From positions 248,001-312,000 of the forward strand of contig NZ_JAGGLR010000001.1 of the NCBI RefSeq assembly GCF_017874715.1: DNA of 64,000 nucleotides, read 5' to 3'. Of this stretch, positions 1 to 9,881 are shown in pieces. Positions within the stretch are counted from its first letter, which is position 1, and each line of letters opens with the position of its first letter. This stretch comes from Streptomyces iranensis (GTDB lineage Bacteria > Actinomycetota > Actinomycetes > Streptomycetales > Streptomycetaceae). A program made the position numbers and the translations under genes. The notes below the pieces were generated by a model that was not told where the DNA came from, searched no databases, and saw nothing but the letters and a program-made list of their open reading frames with translations.

Positions 1-768
1 CAGGTAGGCCACCGCGGCCAGGAAGACCACGACGGACGTCCAGTTGTTGAGCCGCAGCCCCAGCACATGGTGGGCGTCGTCCACCCGGAGGTACTCGATC
101 CAGAAGCGGCCCACGGTGTACGCCGCGACGTAGAGGGCAAACGCCCGGCCATGCCCCAGTTTGAAGCGGCGGTCCGCCCAGATCACCAGCAGCGCCACAC
201 CGACGCACCACAGCGACTCGTACAGGAAGGTCGGGTGGTACGTGCCGGCCACCCGGCCCGCGTCGGCGTCGCCGTCGATCTTCAGCGCCCAGGGCAGCGT
301 GGTGGCCTTGCCGTACAGCTCCTGGTTGAACCAGTTGCCCCAGCGCCCGATGGCCTGGGCGAAGGCGATTCCGGGGGCGATGGCGTCCGCGTACGCCGGG
401 AGCGGGATCCCCCGGCGGCGGCAGCCGATCCAGGCGCCGAGCGCGCCCAGCGCGATGGCCCCCCAGATCCCCAGGCCGCCCTGCCAGATCTTGAAGGCGT
501 CCACCCAGTCACGGCCGTCGGTGAAGTACAGCTCGTAGTCGGTGATGACGTGGTAGAGGCGGCCGCCGACCAGGCCGAATGGCACCGCCCAGACGGCGAT
601 GTCGGCGACCGTGCCGACCCGGCCGCCACGGGCGACCCAGCGCCGCCCGCCGTACCAGACCGCGACGAAGACGCCGATGATGATGCAGAACGCATAGCCG
701 CGCAGCGGGACCGGACCGAGATAGATCACGCCGGACGACGGGCTGGGAATGTAAGCGAGGAGGTCCAT
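1..768 (-). CDS. lgt: Prolipoprotein diacylglyceryl transferase, 3' end outside window
   Basis: Transfers diacylglycerol from phosphatidylglycerol to the lipobox cysteine of prolipoproteins in the cytoplasmic membrane, the first step of lipoprotein maturation. The 256 visible codons start at ATG (MDLLAYIPSPSS) and run off the left edge with no stop. I see several hydrophobic membrane segments, the Lgt signature AIGRWGNWFNQELYG near residues 136-150, and a HPTFLYES motif near residue 176. The next lipoprotein-processing enzyme, lspA, is also in this window at 45810-46397. It is followed upstream by a DsbA-like gene on the same strand. Only the extreme C-terminus is missing, so the identification is firm. 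Confidence 0.95.
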   Translation of the reverse strand, partial: MDLLAYIPSPSSGVIYLGPVPLRGYAFCIIIGVFVAVWYGGRRWVARGGRVGTVADIAVWAVPFGLVGGRLYHVITDYELYFTDGRDWVDAFKIWQGGLGIWGAIALGALGAWIGCRRRGIPLPAYADAIAPGIAFAQAIGRWGNWFNQELYGKATTLPWALKIDGDADAGRVAGTYHPTFLYESLWCVGVALLVIWADRRFKLGHGRAFALYVAAYTVGRFWIEYLRVDDAHHVLGLRLNNWTSVVVFLAAVAYL

Positions 769-838
769 GACAGGACCGACGCTACCGTGCCGGGCGGGAG
801 ATGCGGCAACCCACCCGGCAACGGCTGCGTAACAAGGA

Positions 839-1657
839 TCAGTCGCGGGCCGCCGCGAGGACCATGCGCTCGAGCTTGTTGGGGCTCAGCGGCTTCTTGG
901 GGTCGCCGTAGATCGACTTCCCGGCCAGCAGCACGGTCGGCGTGGAGGCGTAGCCGGAGTGGGCGAAGACGTCGTTGGACTTGCGCACCCAGGCGTCGTG
1001 CCTGCCGTCCTCGACGCAACGCCGGAAGGCGGGCGTGACCAGCCCCGGGACCTGGTCCGCGAGCTTGATCAGCCTGCCGTTGTCGGCGTAGGTGTCCCGG
1101 GTCTCCTGGGGCTGATGGCGGTAGAGCACATCGTGGTACGCGCGGAACTTCGCGGGGTCCTTGTCCTGGGCGCAGGCCGCCGCGTTCGCGGCGCGGACCG
1201 AACCGGTGCCGCCGAGGTTTCCGTCGATGATCGTCACCAGGTGGTACTCGACCCTCATCCGGCCGGTGTCCTGCAGTTCGTGGACGGTCTTGCGGAAGAC
1301 GTCCTCGAACTGCTTGCACCCCGGGCAGCGGAAGTCCTCGTAGACCGTCAGGGTCACCGGGCCCGACTTCCCCGCCTTCCCCTCCTGCCCGGCCTTCTCC
1401 GACTTCCCCGAGGGGATCACCAGACGTCCCTTGCCGACGGCTCCGCGCGGCGGCACCAGGGCGCTGCCCGACTTCCCCGAGTCGTCGTCGGTCCTGGACG
1501 CGACGATGCCCACGCCCACCGCCGCGCCGAGGACGGCCACCACCGCCCCCAGGACGCCCAGCGTCCGCTTACGCTTCACACGCGCCCGGTCCCGCTCGCG
1601 CTGTTCCCGCAGGCGCTCTCGGGCGCCGCGCTTTCCCTCACGGTTTCTCTGGCTCAC
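839..1657 (-). CDS. DsbA-like membrane-anchored thioredoxin-fold protein (CPGC)
   Basis: Predicted extracytoplasmic thiol-disulfide oxidoreductase of the DsbA/thioredoxin_4 family. The 272-residue protein has a very basic Arg-rich N-terminus (1-32), one membrane segment (about 33-53), a Gly/Lys/Ser linker, then a thioredoxin fold with the redox motif CPGC at 111-114 and a cis-proline region near STPTV. The GTG start at 1657 has an SD-like GAGG a few bases upstream. The same architecture recurs at 37837-38853 (CPPC) and 39700-40527 (CPVC). Substrate is unknown. It could act as isomerase or oxidase, which the sequence alone does not settle. Confidence 0.85.
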   Translation of the reverse strand: MSQRNREGKRGARERLREQRERDRARVKRKRTLGVLGAVVAVLGAAVGVGIVASRTDDDSGKSGSALVPPRGAVGKGRLVIPSGKSEKAGQEGKAGKSGPVTLTVYEDFRCPGCKQFEDVFRKTVHELQDTGRMRVEYHLVTIIDGNLGGTGSVRAANAAACAQDKDPAKFRAYHDVLYRHQPQETRDTYADNGRLIKLADQVPGLVTPAFRRCVEDGRHDAWVRKSNDVFAHSGYASTPTVLLAGKSIYGDPKKPLSPNKLERMVLAAARD

Positions 1658-1672
1658 GCCCTCGCCTAACGA

Positions 1673-1702
1673 GGCGGAGGAGCACCGCTGAGCTCCTCCG
1701 CC
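1673..1702 (-). terminator. Hairpin terminator after trpA
   Basis: Perfect 11-bp inverted repeat GGCGGAGGAGC/GCTCCTCCGCC with an 8-nt loop, beginning 28 bp past the trpA stop. It fits the end of the trpC-trpM-trpB-trpA transcript. No U-tract follows, as is common in high-GC actinomycetes. It also lies just upstream of the DsbA-like gene start. Confidence 0.7.
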
Positions 1703-1729
1703 CCGTTGTTCCCTCGAACGAGCGACCCT

Positions 1730-2547
1730 CTAACGGGCGGTGCGGACGCCCTCCGCCAGCTCACCCGCGAGCTCGCGCAGCCCCGCCAGACCGGCCTCGG
1801 TGTCACCCTCGGCGTCCAGCAGCCGCTTGACGAAGGCCGAGCCCACGATGACCCCGTCGGCGAACGCCGCGACCTCCGCCGCCTGCGTGGCATTGGAGAC
1901 GCCGAGGCCCACGCACACCGGGAGCGAGGTGGTGGAGCGGGTGCGCTCCACCAGAGCGCGCGCCTCCTGGCCCACCGATTCCCTCGTTCCGGTGACGCCC
2001 ATCAGGGACGCCGCGTAGACGAAACCGCTGCCCGCCGCCGTGATCTTCGCCAGCCGCTCATCACGGCTGCTGGGCGCGACCACGAACACGGTCGCCAGAC
2101 CGTGCTGCTCGGCGGCCTTCCGCCAGATCTCCGACTCCTCGACCGGCAGATCGGGCAGGATGCAGCCCGCGCCGCCCGCCTCGGCGAGATCGGCGGCGAA
2201 CCGCTCCACGCCGTACCGGTCCACAGGGTTCCAGTACGTCATGCACAGGATCGGGGCGCCGGTGCGGGCGTGCGCCTCCCCCACCGTGCGGATCACATCG
2301 CGGATCCGGACCCCGTTGCGCAGCGCGATGTCGTCCGCGGTCTGGATCACCGGCCCGTCGAGCACCGGATCGCTGTGCGGCAGCCCGACCTCGACGATGT
2401 CGCAGCCGCCCTCGATCATGGCGGTCATCGCGTCCACCGCGCCGTCGATGGTGGGGAAACCGGCGGGCAGATAGCCGACGAGCGCGGCGCGCCCCTCGTC
2501 CTTGGCGCCCGCCAGGACGGACCCCAGCAGATCCAGGTTCCCGGCCA

Positions 2548-2548
<1 letters not shown>
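1730..2548 (-). CDS. trpA: Tryptophan synthase alpha subunit
   Basis: Cleaves indole-3-glycerol phosphate to indole and glyceraldehyde 3-phosphate, passing indole to TrpB. The 272-residue TIM-barrel protein begins MAGNLDLLGS. Catalytic Glu53 lies in DIVEVGLPHSD and Asp64 in PVLDGP, matching the family's two acid residues. The ATG start overlaps the trpB stop by one base (TGATG), indicating translational coupling; longer readings of this frame run into trpB and are artefacts. A hairpin terminator follows, so this is the last gene of the trpCMBA unit. Confidence 0.97.
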
Positions 2549-3795
<1,247 letters not shown>

Positions 3796-3864
3796 GCGAC
3801 GTACTCCTCGATCGGGGCAGCGCCCCGCGACAGGTGGGATGGCTGGGAAGCATGCGGCGTGCGC

Positions 3865-4017
3865 TCAGCGCACTGCCGCCCGGCGCCATCGCCGCCCGTT
3901 GATCTGCCCCGGCTCGCATCCGATGTGGTAGCGCACGCGCCGCCCCCGCACCCGCCTCGCGGGCGCGCGGCAGCCCCGGGGCCGACAGCCCCGTGCCAGG
4001 CGCGCGTACGTCTCCAT
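3865..4017 (-). CDS. trpM: TrpM-like small basic peptide between trpC and trpB
   Basis: A 50-codon gene in the 245-bp gap between trpC and trpB. It translates to a very Arg-rich peptide beginning METYARLARG and ending in a distinctive block around RYHIGCEPGQINGRRW. From memory, the C-terminal block matches TrpM/TrpX of Streptomyces coelicolor, a small protein in the same trp position reported to modulate tryptophan production and development. It starts 23 bp after the trpC stop and ends 69 bp before trpB. The ribosome site is weak, so coupling to trpC translation is likely. Cys11, Cys16 and Cys34 are present. The biochemical role is not established from sequence. Confidence 0.8.
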   Translation of the reverse strand: METYARLARGCRPRGCRAPARRVRGRRVRYHIGCEPGQINGRRWRRAAVR

Positions 4018-4040
4018 GGTCCGCCGATCCCGCCCCGTCG

Positions 4041-4850
4041 TCAGTCCCGGCCGTGGCGCAGCGCCGGATGGGCGCCCGCCGCCACCAGATCGGCCACCGC
4101 GGCCTTGGGGTCGCGCCCGGTCACCAGGGACTCACCGACCAGCACCGCGTCCGCGCCGTCGTTGGCGTAGGCGATCAGGTCGTGCGGGCCGCGCACCCCG
4201 GACTCCGCGATCTTGACGATGTGGTCCGGGATCTCCGGTGCGATCCGGGTGAAGTTCGAGCGGTCCACCTGGAGGGTCTTGAGGTCACGCGCGTTGACGC
4301 CGATCACCCGGGCCCCGGCGTCAACCGCTCGGGCGGTCTCCTCCTCGTCGTGCACCTCGACCACGGGCGTCAGCCCGATCGACTCGGCCCGCTCGATGAG
4401 CGAGACCAGCGCCTGCTGCTCCAGCGCGGCGACGATCAGCAGGATGACGTCGGCGCCGTGCGCCCGCGCCTCCCACAGCTGGTACGAGGTGACGATGAAG
4501 TCCTTACGGAGCACCGGAATGTCGACCTTCGCCCTTACGGCTTCCAGGTCGGCCAGCGATCCGCCGAACCGCCGCTGCTCGGTCAGCACGCTGATCACGG
4601 CCGCGCCGCCCGCCTCGTAGTCCGCGGCGAGCCCGGCGGGGTCGGCGATCGCGGCGAGCGCGCCCTTGGAGGGGCTGGACCGCTTGACCTCGCAGATCAC
4701 CTTGACGCTGTCGCCCTTGAGCGCCGCGACACCGTCCTTCGCCGGCTGGGCCTTGGCCGCCCGCTCCTTGAGCTCGTCGAGGGCGACGCGCGCCTGCCGC
4801 TCCGCGAGGTCGGCACGGACTCCGTCGATGATCTCGTCGAGCACACTCAC
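4041..4850 (-). CDS. trpC: Indole-3-glycerol phosphate synthase
   Basis: Converts CdRP (1-(o-carboxyphenylamino)-1-deoxyribulose-5-phosphate) to indole-3-glycerol phosphate. The 269-residue TIM barrel shows [13 protein letters not shown] with catalytic Glu54 and Lys56, [16 protein letters not shown] and ESGVRG, the standard TrpC motifs. It is monofunctional: no TrpF domain is fused, and the TrpF step is expected from PriA (18350-19081). The GTG start is preceded by GGAAGGGGG. First gene of trpC-trpM-trpB-trpA. Confidence 0.97.
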   Translation of the reverse strand: MSVLDEIIDGVRADLAERQARVALDELKERAAKAQPAKDGVAALKGDSVKVICEVKRSSPSKGALAAIADPAGLAADYEAGGAAVISVLTEQRRFGGSLADLEAVRAKVDIPVLRKDFIVTSYQLWEARAHGADVILLIVAALEQQALVSLIERAESIGLTPVVEVHDEEETARAVDAGARVIGVNARDLKTLQVDRSNFTRIAPEIPDHIVKIAESGVRGPHDLIAYANDGADAVLVGESLVTGRDPKAAVADLVAAGAHPALRHGRD

Positions 4851-5007
4851 CGAGCGGCCCCCTTCCGTGACGGGGATGAAGCTTCTGATCTGTACCGGGT
4901 GGGGCGGTCCACCGCTTCACCTGGCACTGCGATGGTAGCCGCCGGTAGGCCGAGGTCTCGCATCCGGTTGACGCGGACGCCCGCCACATGCACATACACA
5001 ACAACGG

Positions 5008-5418
5008 TCACGGCGTCAGTAGTCCCCCGAACGGGAAATTCCGGACGATTGTGAAGACCAGGGCCACCACGCCGAGCGCCCCCGCGTGCCACAGCCGCGG
5101 CGCCGGGAAGCGTCCGCGTACGCACCACACCGCCCAGCAGACGGCGAAAACCGCGTAACAGCCGACGGCGAGGGCGTTGTCACGCAGCGCGGCCGTCAGA
5201 TCGCCATGGGCCAGGGCATGGGCGCCGCGCAGCCCGCCGCAGCCGGGGCAGTACAGCCCGGTGAGCCGCAGCAGCGGGCAGACGGGGTAGTGGCCCGGCT
5301 CCCGGGGGTCCACGGCGCCGACGTAGCCGAAGGCGGCGAGAACGCCCGCGAGCACACCCAACGGGGCGGCCAGACGCCGCGCCAGGGGGACGAGGGCGGT
5401 CGGCGGTGGTTCGGTCAC
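5008..5418 (-). CDS. DUF2752 membrane protein
   Basis: A 136-residue protein with about three membrane segments. Its signature runs from CPLLRLTGLYCPGCGGLRG into AHALAHGD (about residues 47-73), the conserved core of DUF2752, with a CPxCG-type cysteine pair that could bind a metal or carry a thiol function. It stands between trpC and the HGxxPAAW gene on the same strand, the usual position in Streptomyces. Function unknown; family assignment is by motif recall. Confidence 0.85.
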   Translation of the reverse strand: MTEPPPTALVPLARRLAAPLGVLAGVLAAFGYVGAVDPREPGHYPVCPLLRLTGLYCPGCGGLRGAHALAHGDLTAALRDNALAVGCYAVFAVCWAVWCVRGRFPAPRLWHAGALGVVALVFTIVRNFPFGGLLTP

Positions 5419-5535
5419 ACCGCCGAGTCTGCCCGGGGAGCCACGAAGGCGCAGCTCAGGGCCGATGCACCGGCCTCCGTACGGCTCAGTGCCGCATGCG
5501 GTGGAGGCGGGCGCGGCCCCGGGCCGCGCCGGGGC

Positions 5536-5799
5536 TCAACTCTGGGTCTGCGCCTGCGCCTGCGACTGCGCCTGCGTCGCGGGCCGCGGCTGCGGCGGGT
5601 GCTGAGCCTTGGGCATGCCCAGCCCGGCCGCGCGCATCGCCGCGCCGACGACGCCGCCGAGGGCGATGATCACCATGCCTGCCCAGAAGCCGAGCGGGTT
5701 GGCCGCCACGGTGAACGCGCCGGCGACGCAGAAGCCGATGAAGGCGATGGTGACACCGGTCCAGGCGGCCGGGGTGTGTCCGTGGTCGTGACCCGCCAT
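5536..5799 (-). CDS. HGxxPAAW-motif small membrane protein
   Basis: An 87-residue protein starting MAGHDHGHTPAAW, which contains the HGxxPAAW motif that names this actinobacterial family. Two hydrophobic segments (about 14-33 and 37-60) follow, then a Gln/Ala-rich tail with QAQAQ repeats. The start is chosen by the strong GAGGAG site before ATG at 5799; a longer reading to 5862 has no comparable site. It belongs to the set of small membrane proteins around trpE/trpC. Role unknown. Confidence 0.85.
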   Translation of the reverse strand: MAGHDHGHTPAAWTGVTIAFIGFCVAGAFTVAANPLGFWAGMVIIALGGVVGAAMRAAGLGMPKAQHPPQPRPATQAQSQAQAQTQS

Positions 5800-5961
5800 G
5801 AATTCTCCTCGTATCTGTACGCGCCTGGTCCGGGCGCTCGGGGGCGAACGCTCCCACGCCATTGTCCCCGATGCGCGAAACGCCCTTGAGCGGGGGTGGG
5901 ACCTTACGGTGCGAGACGGGAGGGCGGGCGCGAGGACGTCGCCCTGAAGGGGCGGGTCTAC

Positions 5962-6939
5962 GGGGGCGTCCGGCGAACCACGCGACGGAGCCGCAAGCCG
6001 ATGCTTTCCCCTCCCCGCCCCTTCCCGTCACCCGGGGCTCCGCCCCTGGACCCCGGGGCCTGGGGCGGAGGCCCGGTACGGGGTCTGAGGTGGAGCCCCG
6101 ATCCGGGGTCTGGGGCGGAACCCCGGTCCGAGGCCCCGGTGCGGGGCCTGGGGCGGAACCCCGGTGCGGGGCCTGGGGCGGAACCCCGATACAGGGCCTG
6201 AGGCGGAGCCCCGGTACGGGGCCTGGGGCGGAGCCCCGGTACGGGGCCTGGGGCGAAGCCCCGGTACGGGGCCTGGGGCGAAGCCCCGGTACGGGGCCTG
6301 AGGCGAAGCCCCGATCCGAAGCCTGGGGCGGAACCCCGATCCGAGGCCTGAAGCGTAGCCCGGTACGGGATCTGGGGCGGAACCCCGATCCGGGGCCTGG
6401 GGCGAAGCCCGGTACAGGGCCTGGGGCGGAACCCCGATACAGGGCCTGAGGCGGAGCCCCGGTGCGGGGCCTGGGGCGGAACCCCGATACAGGGCCTGAG
6501 GCGGAGCCCCGGTACGGGGCCTGAAGCGGAGCCCGGTACGGGATCTGGGGCGGAACCCCGATCCGGGGCCTGGGGCGAAGCCCGGTACGGGATCTGAGGC
6601 GGAGCCCCGGTACGGGGCCTGGGGCGAAGCCCCGGTGCGGGGCCTGAGGCGGAGCCCGGATACGGGGTCTGGGGCGGAGCCCCGGTACGGGGCCTGGGGC
6701 GGAGCCCCGGTACGGGGTCTGGGGCGGAGCCCCGGTACGGGGTCTGGGGCGGAGCCGGTACGGGGGCGGAGCCCCGGTACAGGGCCTGGGGCGAAGCCCC
6801 GGTACGGGGTCTGGGGCGGAGCCCCAGTACAGGGCCTGGGGCGAAGCCCCAGTTCGGGGTCTGGGGCGGAGCCCCGGTTGAGGGGAGGGGCGGGGAGGGG
6901 AACAGTCCGCCGCAGGCGTCGAGGCCCGTCGGACACCCC
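5962..6939. repeat. Repeat element A: 25-bp hairpin array with inverted end modules
   Basis: A gene-free stretch of about 980 bp. The interior (about 6045-6880) holds roughly 33 imperfect tandem copies of a 25-bp unit centred on GGGGC-GGA-GCCCC, which can fold as a hairpin. The ends are inverted modules: a C-rich tract at 6005-6027 on the plus strand and its complement at 6881-6902. The right terminus, complement of GGGGTGTCCG, stops one base before the TAA of the TIGR02234 gene. Because 25 bp units cycle through all three frames, long spurious reading frames arise on the minus strand. Downstream of the TIGR02234 gene, upstream of the HGxxPAAW gene. Confidence 0.9.
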
Positions 6940-7644
6940 TTAGGCGCCGCGCTCGGCCTCCTGCCGCGCCGGGGCCTCCGTCGGGTCCTCGCCACGGTCC
7001 AGGGCCTTCCACAGCTCCTCGGGGCGGTCCGGGTCGGAGGCGGCGGCGCCGCGCCGGGTGCGGCTCCGGGCCGGGGTGCCCGCGGTGCCCGCGCGCTCGT
7101 ACCGGCCGGACATGGCGGGCCAGTGACGGCCGTAGCCCAGGGCGAGCACGCCCGCGAGCAGCAGGAGCACCCCGCCCGCCGCGGCGACCCACGGCCAGGG
7201 GGTGTAAGCAACGTCATGGATCGGGCTGTGGGTCAGCCCGCTCACCTTGGACGCCTTCTCCTCCAGCGCCGCCTTGTCGGACGCGCCGAGGGCGGAGCTG
7301 ATCACGATGCCCGCGCCGCAGAGGGCCAGCAGCGCCGCGACGACGGCACGGCCGAGGCGGCGCACGGCGAAGACCGCGACCAGCGCGGCCAGGCCGACGA
7401 CCGCCAGCGCACCGGGAAGTCCGGTGATGTCATCGCCGTTGGCGCTCTGCGAGAGGGATCCCTGGGCGACGGAGGCGGTGCCCTCGGCCCATTTGCGGCT
7501 GGTGGCCAGCAGGACGAGGGCGGCGCCGAGCGCACCGGCGAGCAGGGCGATGGCAAGGCTGCTTCGGCGGCCGCGCGCGGCGGGGGCGGAGGGCTCGTGC
7601 TCGGCCCTGGGCTGGGGTACGGCTGCTGCAGTCACGCCTACCAC
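6940..7644 (-). CDS. TIGR02234 family trp-associated membrane protein
   Basis: Membrane protein of 234 residues in the family found beside trp genes in actinobacteria (Trp_oprn_chp). It has four hydrophobic segments (about 29-47, 77-95, 101-117, 151-170) and a polar, charged C-terminus from about 185. Start is uncertain: GTG at 7644 or GTG at 7635 (giving MTAAAVPQPR). Both lie directly after a strong 15-bp hairpin whose 3' arm carries the G-rich ribosome-site candidate. It follows trpE by 130 bp on the same strand. Role in tryptophan metabolism is inferred only from location. Confidence 0.85.
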   Translation of the reverse strand: MVGVTAAAVPQPRAEHEPSAPAARGRRSSLAIALLAGALGAALVLLATSRKWAEGTASVAQGSLSQSANGDDITGLPGALAVVGLAALVAVFAVRRLGRAVVAALLALCGAGIVISSALGASDKAALEEKASKVSGLTHSPIHDVAYTPWPWVAAAGGVLLLLAGVLALGYGRHWPAMSGRYERAGTAGTPARSRTRRGAAASDPDRPEELWKALDRGEDPTEAPARQEAERGA

Positions 7645-7686
7645 TATCCCCCACCCGGGTACGGGATCGTTCCCGGGTGGGGGATA
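7645..7686 (-). promoter_or_regulatory. 15-bp inverted repeat at start of TIGR02234 gene
   Basis: Perfect 15-bp arms (TATCCCCCACCCGGG and complement, 7645-7659 and 7672-7686) around a 12-nt loop. In the minus-strand mRNA the second arm contains GGGTGGGGG immediately before the start codon, so folding would hide the ribosome site. It could equally end the trpE transcript. Nothing else is seen in this gap except short repeats near the trpE stop. Confidence 0.7.
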
Positions 7687-7773
7687 TGGGACCTACCGGG
7701 AGCCACCGGCCACCGGGAACCACCGCCCTGGGGAGCCACCGGCCGCCGCGGACTACCGCTCCGGGCGAGCGGA

Positions 7774-9264
7774 CTACCGCTCCAGGCGGCCCGCCGCGTG
7801 CACCGCCCGCAGCACCGCCGCCGCCTTGTTGCGGCACTCCGAGTCCTCGGCCACCGGATCGGAGTCGGCGACGATCCCGGCGCCCGCCTGGACATACGCC
7901 GTGCCCTCGCGCAGCAGCGCGGTGCGGATGGCGATCGCGGTGTCGGAGTCGCCCGCGAAGTCGAGATAGCCGACACAGCCGCCGTACAGCCCGCGGCGGC
8001 TCGGCTCCAGCTCCTCGATGATCTGAAGCGCCCGCGGCTTGGGGGCGCCGGAGAGGGTGCCCGCGGGGAAGCAGGCGGTGAGCACGTCGAAGGCCGTACG
8101 GCCCTCGGCGAGGCTGCCGGTGACGGTCGAGACGATGTGCATGACATGGCTGTAGCGCTCGATCGACATGAAGTCGACGACCTCCACGCTGCCCGGCTCG
8201 CAGACCCGCCCGAGGTCATTGCGCCCGAGGTCGACGAGCATCAGGTGCTCGGCCCGCTCCTTGGGGTCGGCGAGCAGCTCCTCGGCGAGCGCGGCGTCCT
8301 CCTGCGGGGTGGCCCCCCGGTGACGGGTGCCGGCAATGGGGTGCAGCATCGCCCGGCCGTCCTCGACCTTGACCAGCGCCTCCGGGCTCGAGCCCACCAC
8401 ATCGAAGCCCTCGAACCGGAAGAGGTACATATAGGGGCTCGGGTTGGTGGCCCGCAGCACCCGGTAGACATCGAGGGCGCTGGCCGAGCACGGCGTCTCG
8501 AACCGCTGCGAGGGGACGACCTGGAACGCCTCGCCCGCGCGGATGCGCTCCTTGATGTCGTCCACCGCCTCCATGAAGTCCTCGCCGCCCCATAGCGCGG
8601 TGTACTCCGGCAGCTCGGACTCGGGCAGCGCGGCGGGGTCGGTCGCCACGGGGCGGACCAGGTCAGCGGCCATCGCGTCGAGCCGGGCCACGGCGTCCGC
8701 GTACGCCTCGTCCACACCCGTGTCGAGGTCGTTGTGGTTGATCGCGTTGGCGATCAGCAGCACGGTGCCGTCCCAGTGGTCCAGCACCGCGAGGTCCGAG
8801 GTGAGCAGCATGGTCAGCTCGGGCAGTCGCAGATCGTCCCGGCCGTGCTCACCGACCTTCTCCAGGCGGCGGACGATGTCGTAGCCGAGGTAGCCGACCA
8901 TGCCGCCGGTGAACGGCGGCAGCTGGACCAGCCCGCCGAGATCCCGGGGGGTGTGCAGGGTCTCGACGGTGGCCCGCAGCGCCTGGAGGGGATCGCCGTC
9001 GGTGGGGACGCCGACCGGCGGGGTGCCCAGCCAGTGGGTGCGGCCGTCGCGCTCGGTGAGGGTGGCGGCACTGCGGACGCCGATGAAGGAGTAGCGGGAC
9101 CAGGAGCGGCCGTTCTCGGCGGATTCGAGGAGGAAGGTGCCGGGGCGCTCGGCGGCCAGCTTGCGGTAGAGGCCCACGGGGGTGTCGCCGTCCGCGAGCA
9201 GCTTGCGGCTGACGGGGATGACGCGGCGGTCGGCCGCCAGCTTGCGGAAGGTCTCGAGATCCAT
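7774..9264 (-). CDS. trpE: Anthranilate synthase component I
   Basis: Chorismate plus ammonia (supplied from glutamine by TrpG, not seen here) to anthranilate, the first committed tryptophan step. The protein has 496 residues from ATG ([10 protein letters not shown]). The tryptophan feedback site [11 protein letters not shown] is near residues 44-54. The C-terminal chorismate-binding domain shows [24 protein letters not shown] and [12 protein letters not shown] reading extended to 9309 adds an unlikely Pro/Gln leader. No Trp-rich leader peptide is seen in the 84 bp separating it from hisI. A 14-bp repeat straddles its stop. Confidence 0.97.
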   Translation of the reverse strand: MDLETFRKLAADRRVIPVSRKLLADGDTPVGLYRKLAAERPGTFLLESAENGRSWSRYSFIGVRSAATLTERDGRTHWLGTPPVGVPTDGDPLQALRATVETLHTPRDLGGLVQLPPFTGGMVGYLGYDIVRRLEKVGEHGRDDLRLPELTMLLTSDLAVLDHWDGTVLLIANAINHNDLDTGVDEAYADAVARLDAMAADLVRPVATDPAALPESELPEYTALWGGEDFMEAVDDIKERIRAGEAFQVVPSQRFETPCSASALDVYRVLRATNPSPYMYLFRFEGFDVVGSSPEALVKVEDGRAMLHPIAGTRHRGATPQEDAALAEELLADPKERAEHLMLVDLGRNDLGRVCEPGSVEVVDFMSIERYSHVMHIVSTVTGSLAEGRTAFDVLTACFPAGTLSGAPKPRALQIIEELEPSRRGLYGGCVGYLDFAGDSDTAIAIRTALLREGTAYVQAGAGIVADSDPVAEDSECRNKAAAVLRAVHAAGRLER

Positions 9265-9348
9265 CGTGACAGCGTCCTGGGTCTGGGGCTGGGGAGCCCG
9301 GCGGGGCACGGGGCTGGGACTGGAAGGCTGGGCGGGGCGGTGGCCGGT

Positions 9349-9738
9349 CTACTGGCCGGTCTGCGGGCCGGTCTGCGGGCCGAGCGGAAGCTCGTCGGCG
9401 TCGAAGCAGGTGCGGTCGCCGGTGTGGCAGGCGCCGCCGACCTGGTCGACCTTGACGAGCACGGTGTCGGCGTCGCAGTCGAGCGCGACGGACTTGACCA
9501 GCTGGACATGGCCGGAGGTGTCGCCCTTGACCCAGTACTCCTGGCGGCTGCGGCTCCAGTAGGTGCAGCGGCCGGTGGTGAGGGTGCGGTGCAGCGCCTC
9601 GTCGTCCATCCAGCCGAGCATCAGCACCTCACCGGTGTCGTACTGCTGGGCGATGGCGGGCAGCAGGCCGTCGGCGCCGCGCTTGAGGCGGGCGGCGAGG
9701 GCCGGGTCGAGGGCGGAGGGGCGGTCGGAGCCGGTCAT
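9349..9738 (-). CDS. hisI: Phosphoribosyl-AMP cyclohydrolase
   Basis: Opens the adenine ring of phosphoribosyl-AMP, the third step of histidine biosynthesis. It is 129 residues and monofunctional, without the HisE pyrophosphohydrolase domain. The Zn/Mg site is visible: CDAD at 88-91 and the zinc cysteines Cys88, Cys104 and Cys111 in CHTGDRTC. Start ATG at 9738 is chosen by family alignment (MTGSDRPS). The C-terminus ends in a GPQT-GPQT duplication encoded by a 12-bp tandem repeat that runs through the stop codon. It sits upstream of trpE, away from the main his operon. Confidence 0.96.
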   Translation of the reverse strand: MTGSDRPSALDPALAARLKRGADGLLPAIAQQYDTGEVLMLGWMDDEALHRTLTTGRCTYWSRSRQEYWVKGDTSGHVQLVKSVALDCDADTVLVKVDQVGGACHTGDRTCFDADELPLGPQTGPQTGQ

Positions 9739-9881
9739 GCGACCATTCTGCACGTCCGGAGGGGGGTCCCCGCGAATGATCTCCACCGGACCGGAGGCCG
9801 GACCGGAGGCCGGGCTGGGAAACCGGCCGGTAGGCCGGGCCCGATGGACGGATTGTCAGTGGAATGGGGCATGCTTCGGGC

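Noticed and set aside
6045..6880. CRISPR array
   Set aside because: Units are contiguous with no unique spacers, and no cas genes are present.
5958..7217. Minus-strand frame of 419 codons and similar Pro/Arg-rich frames
   Set aside because: Runs through the 25-bp repeat array and into the TIGR02234 gene; the open frame is a by-product of the repeat, with no start site or domain.
9265..9348. Tryptophan attenuator leader upstream of trpE
   Set aside because: No short reading frame with Trp codons and no competing hairpins seen in the 84-bp gap.
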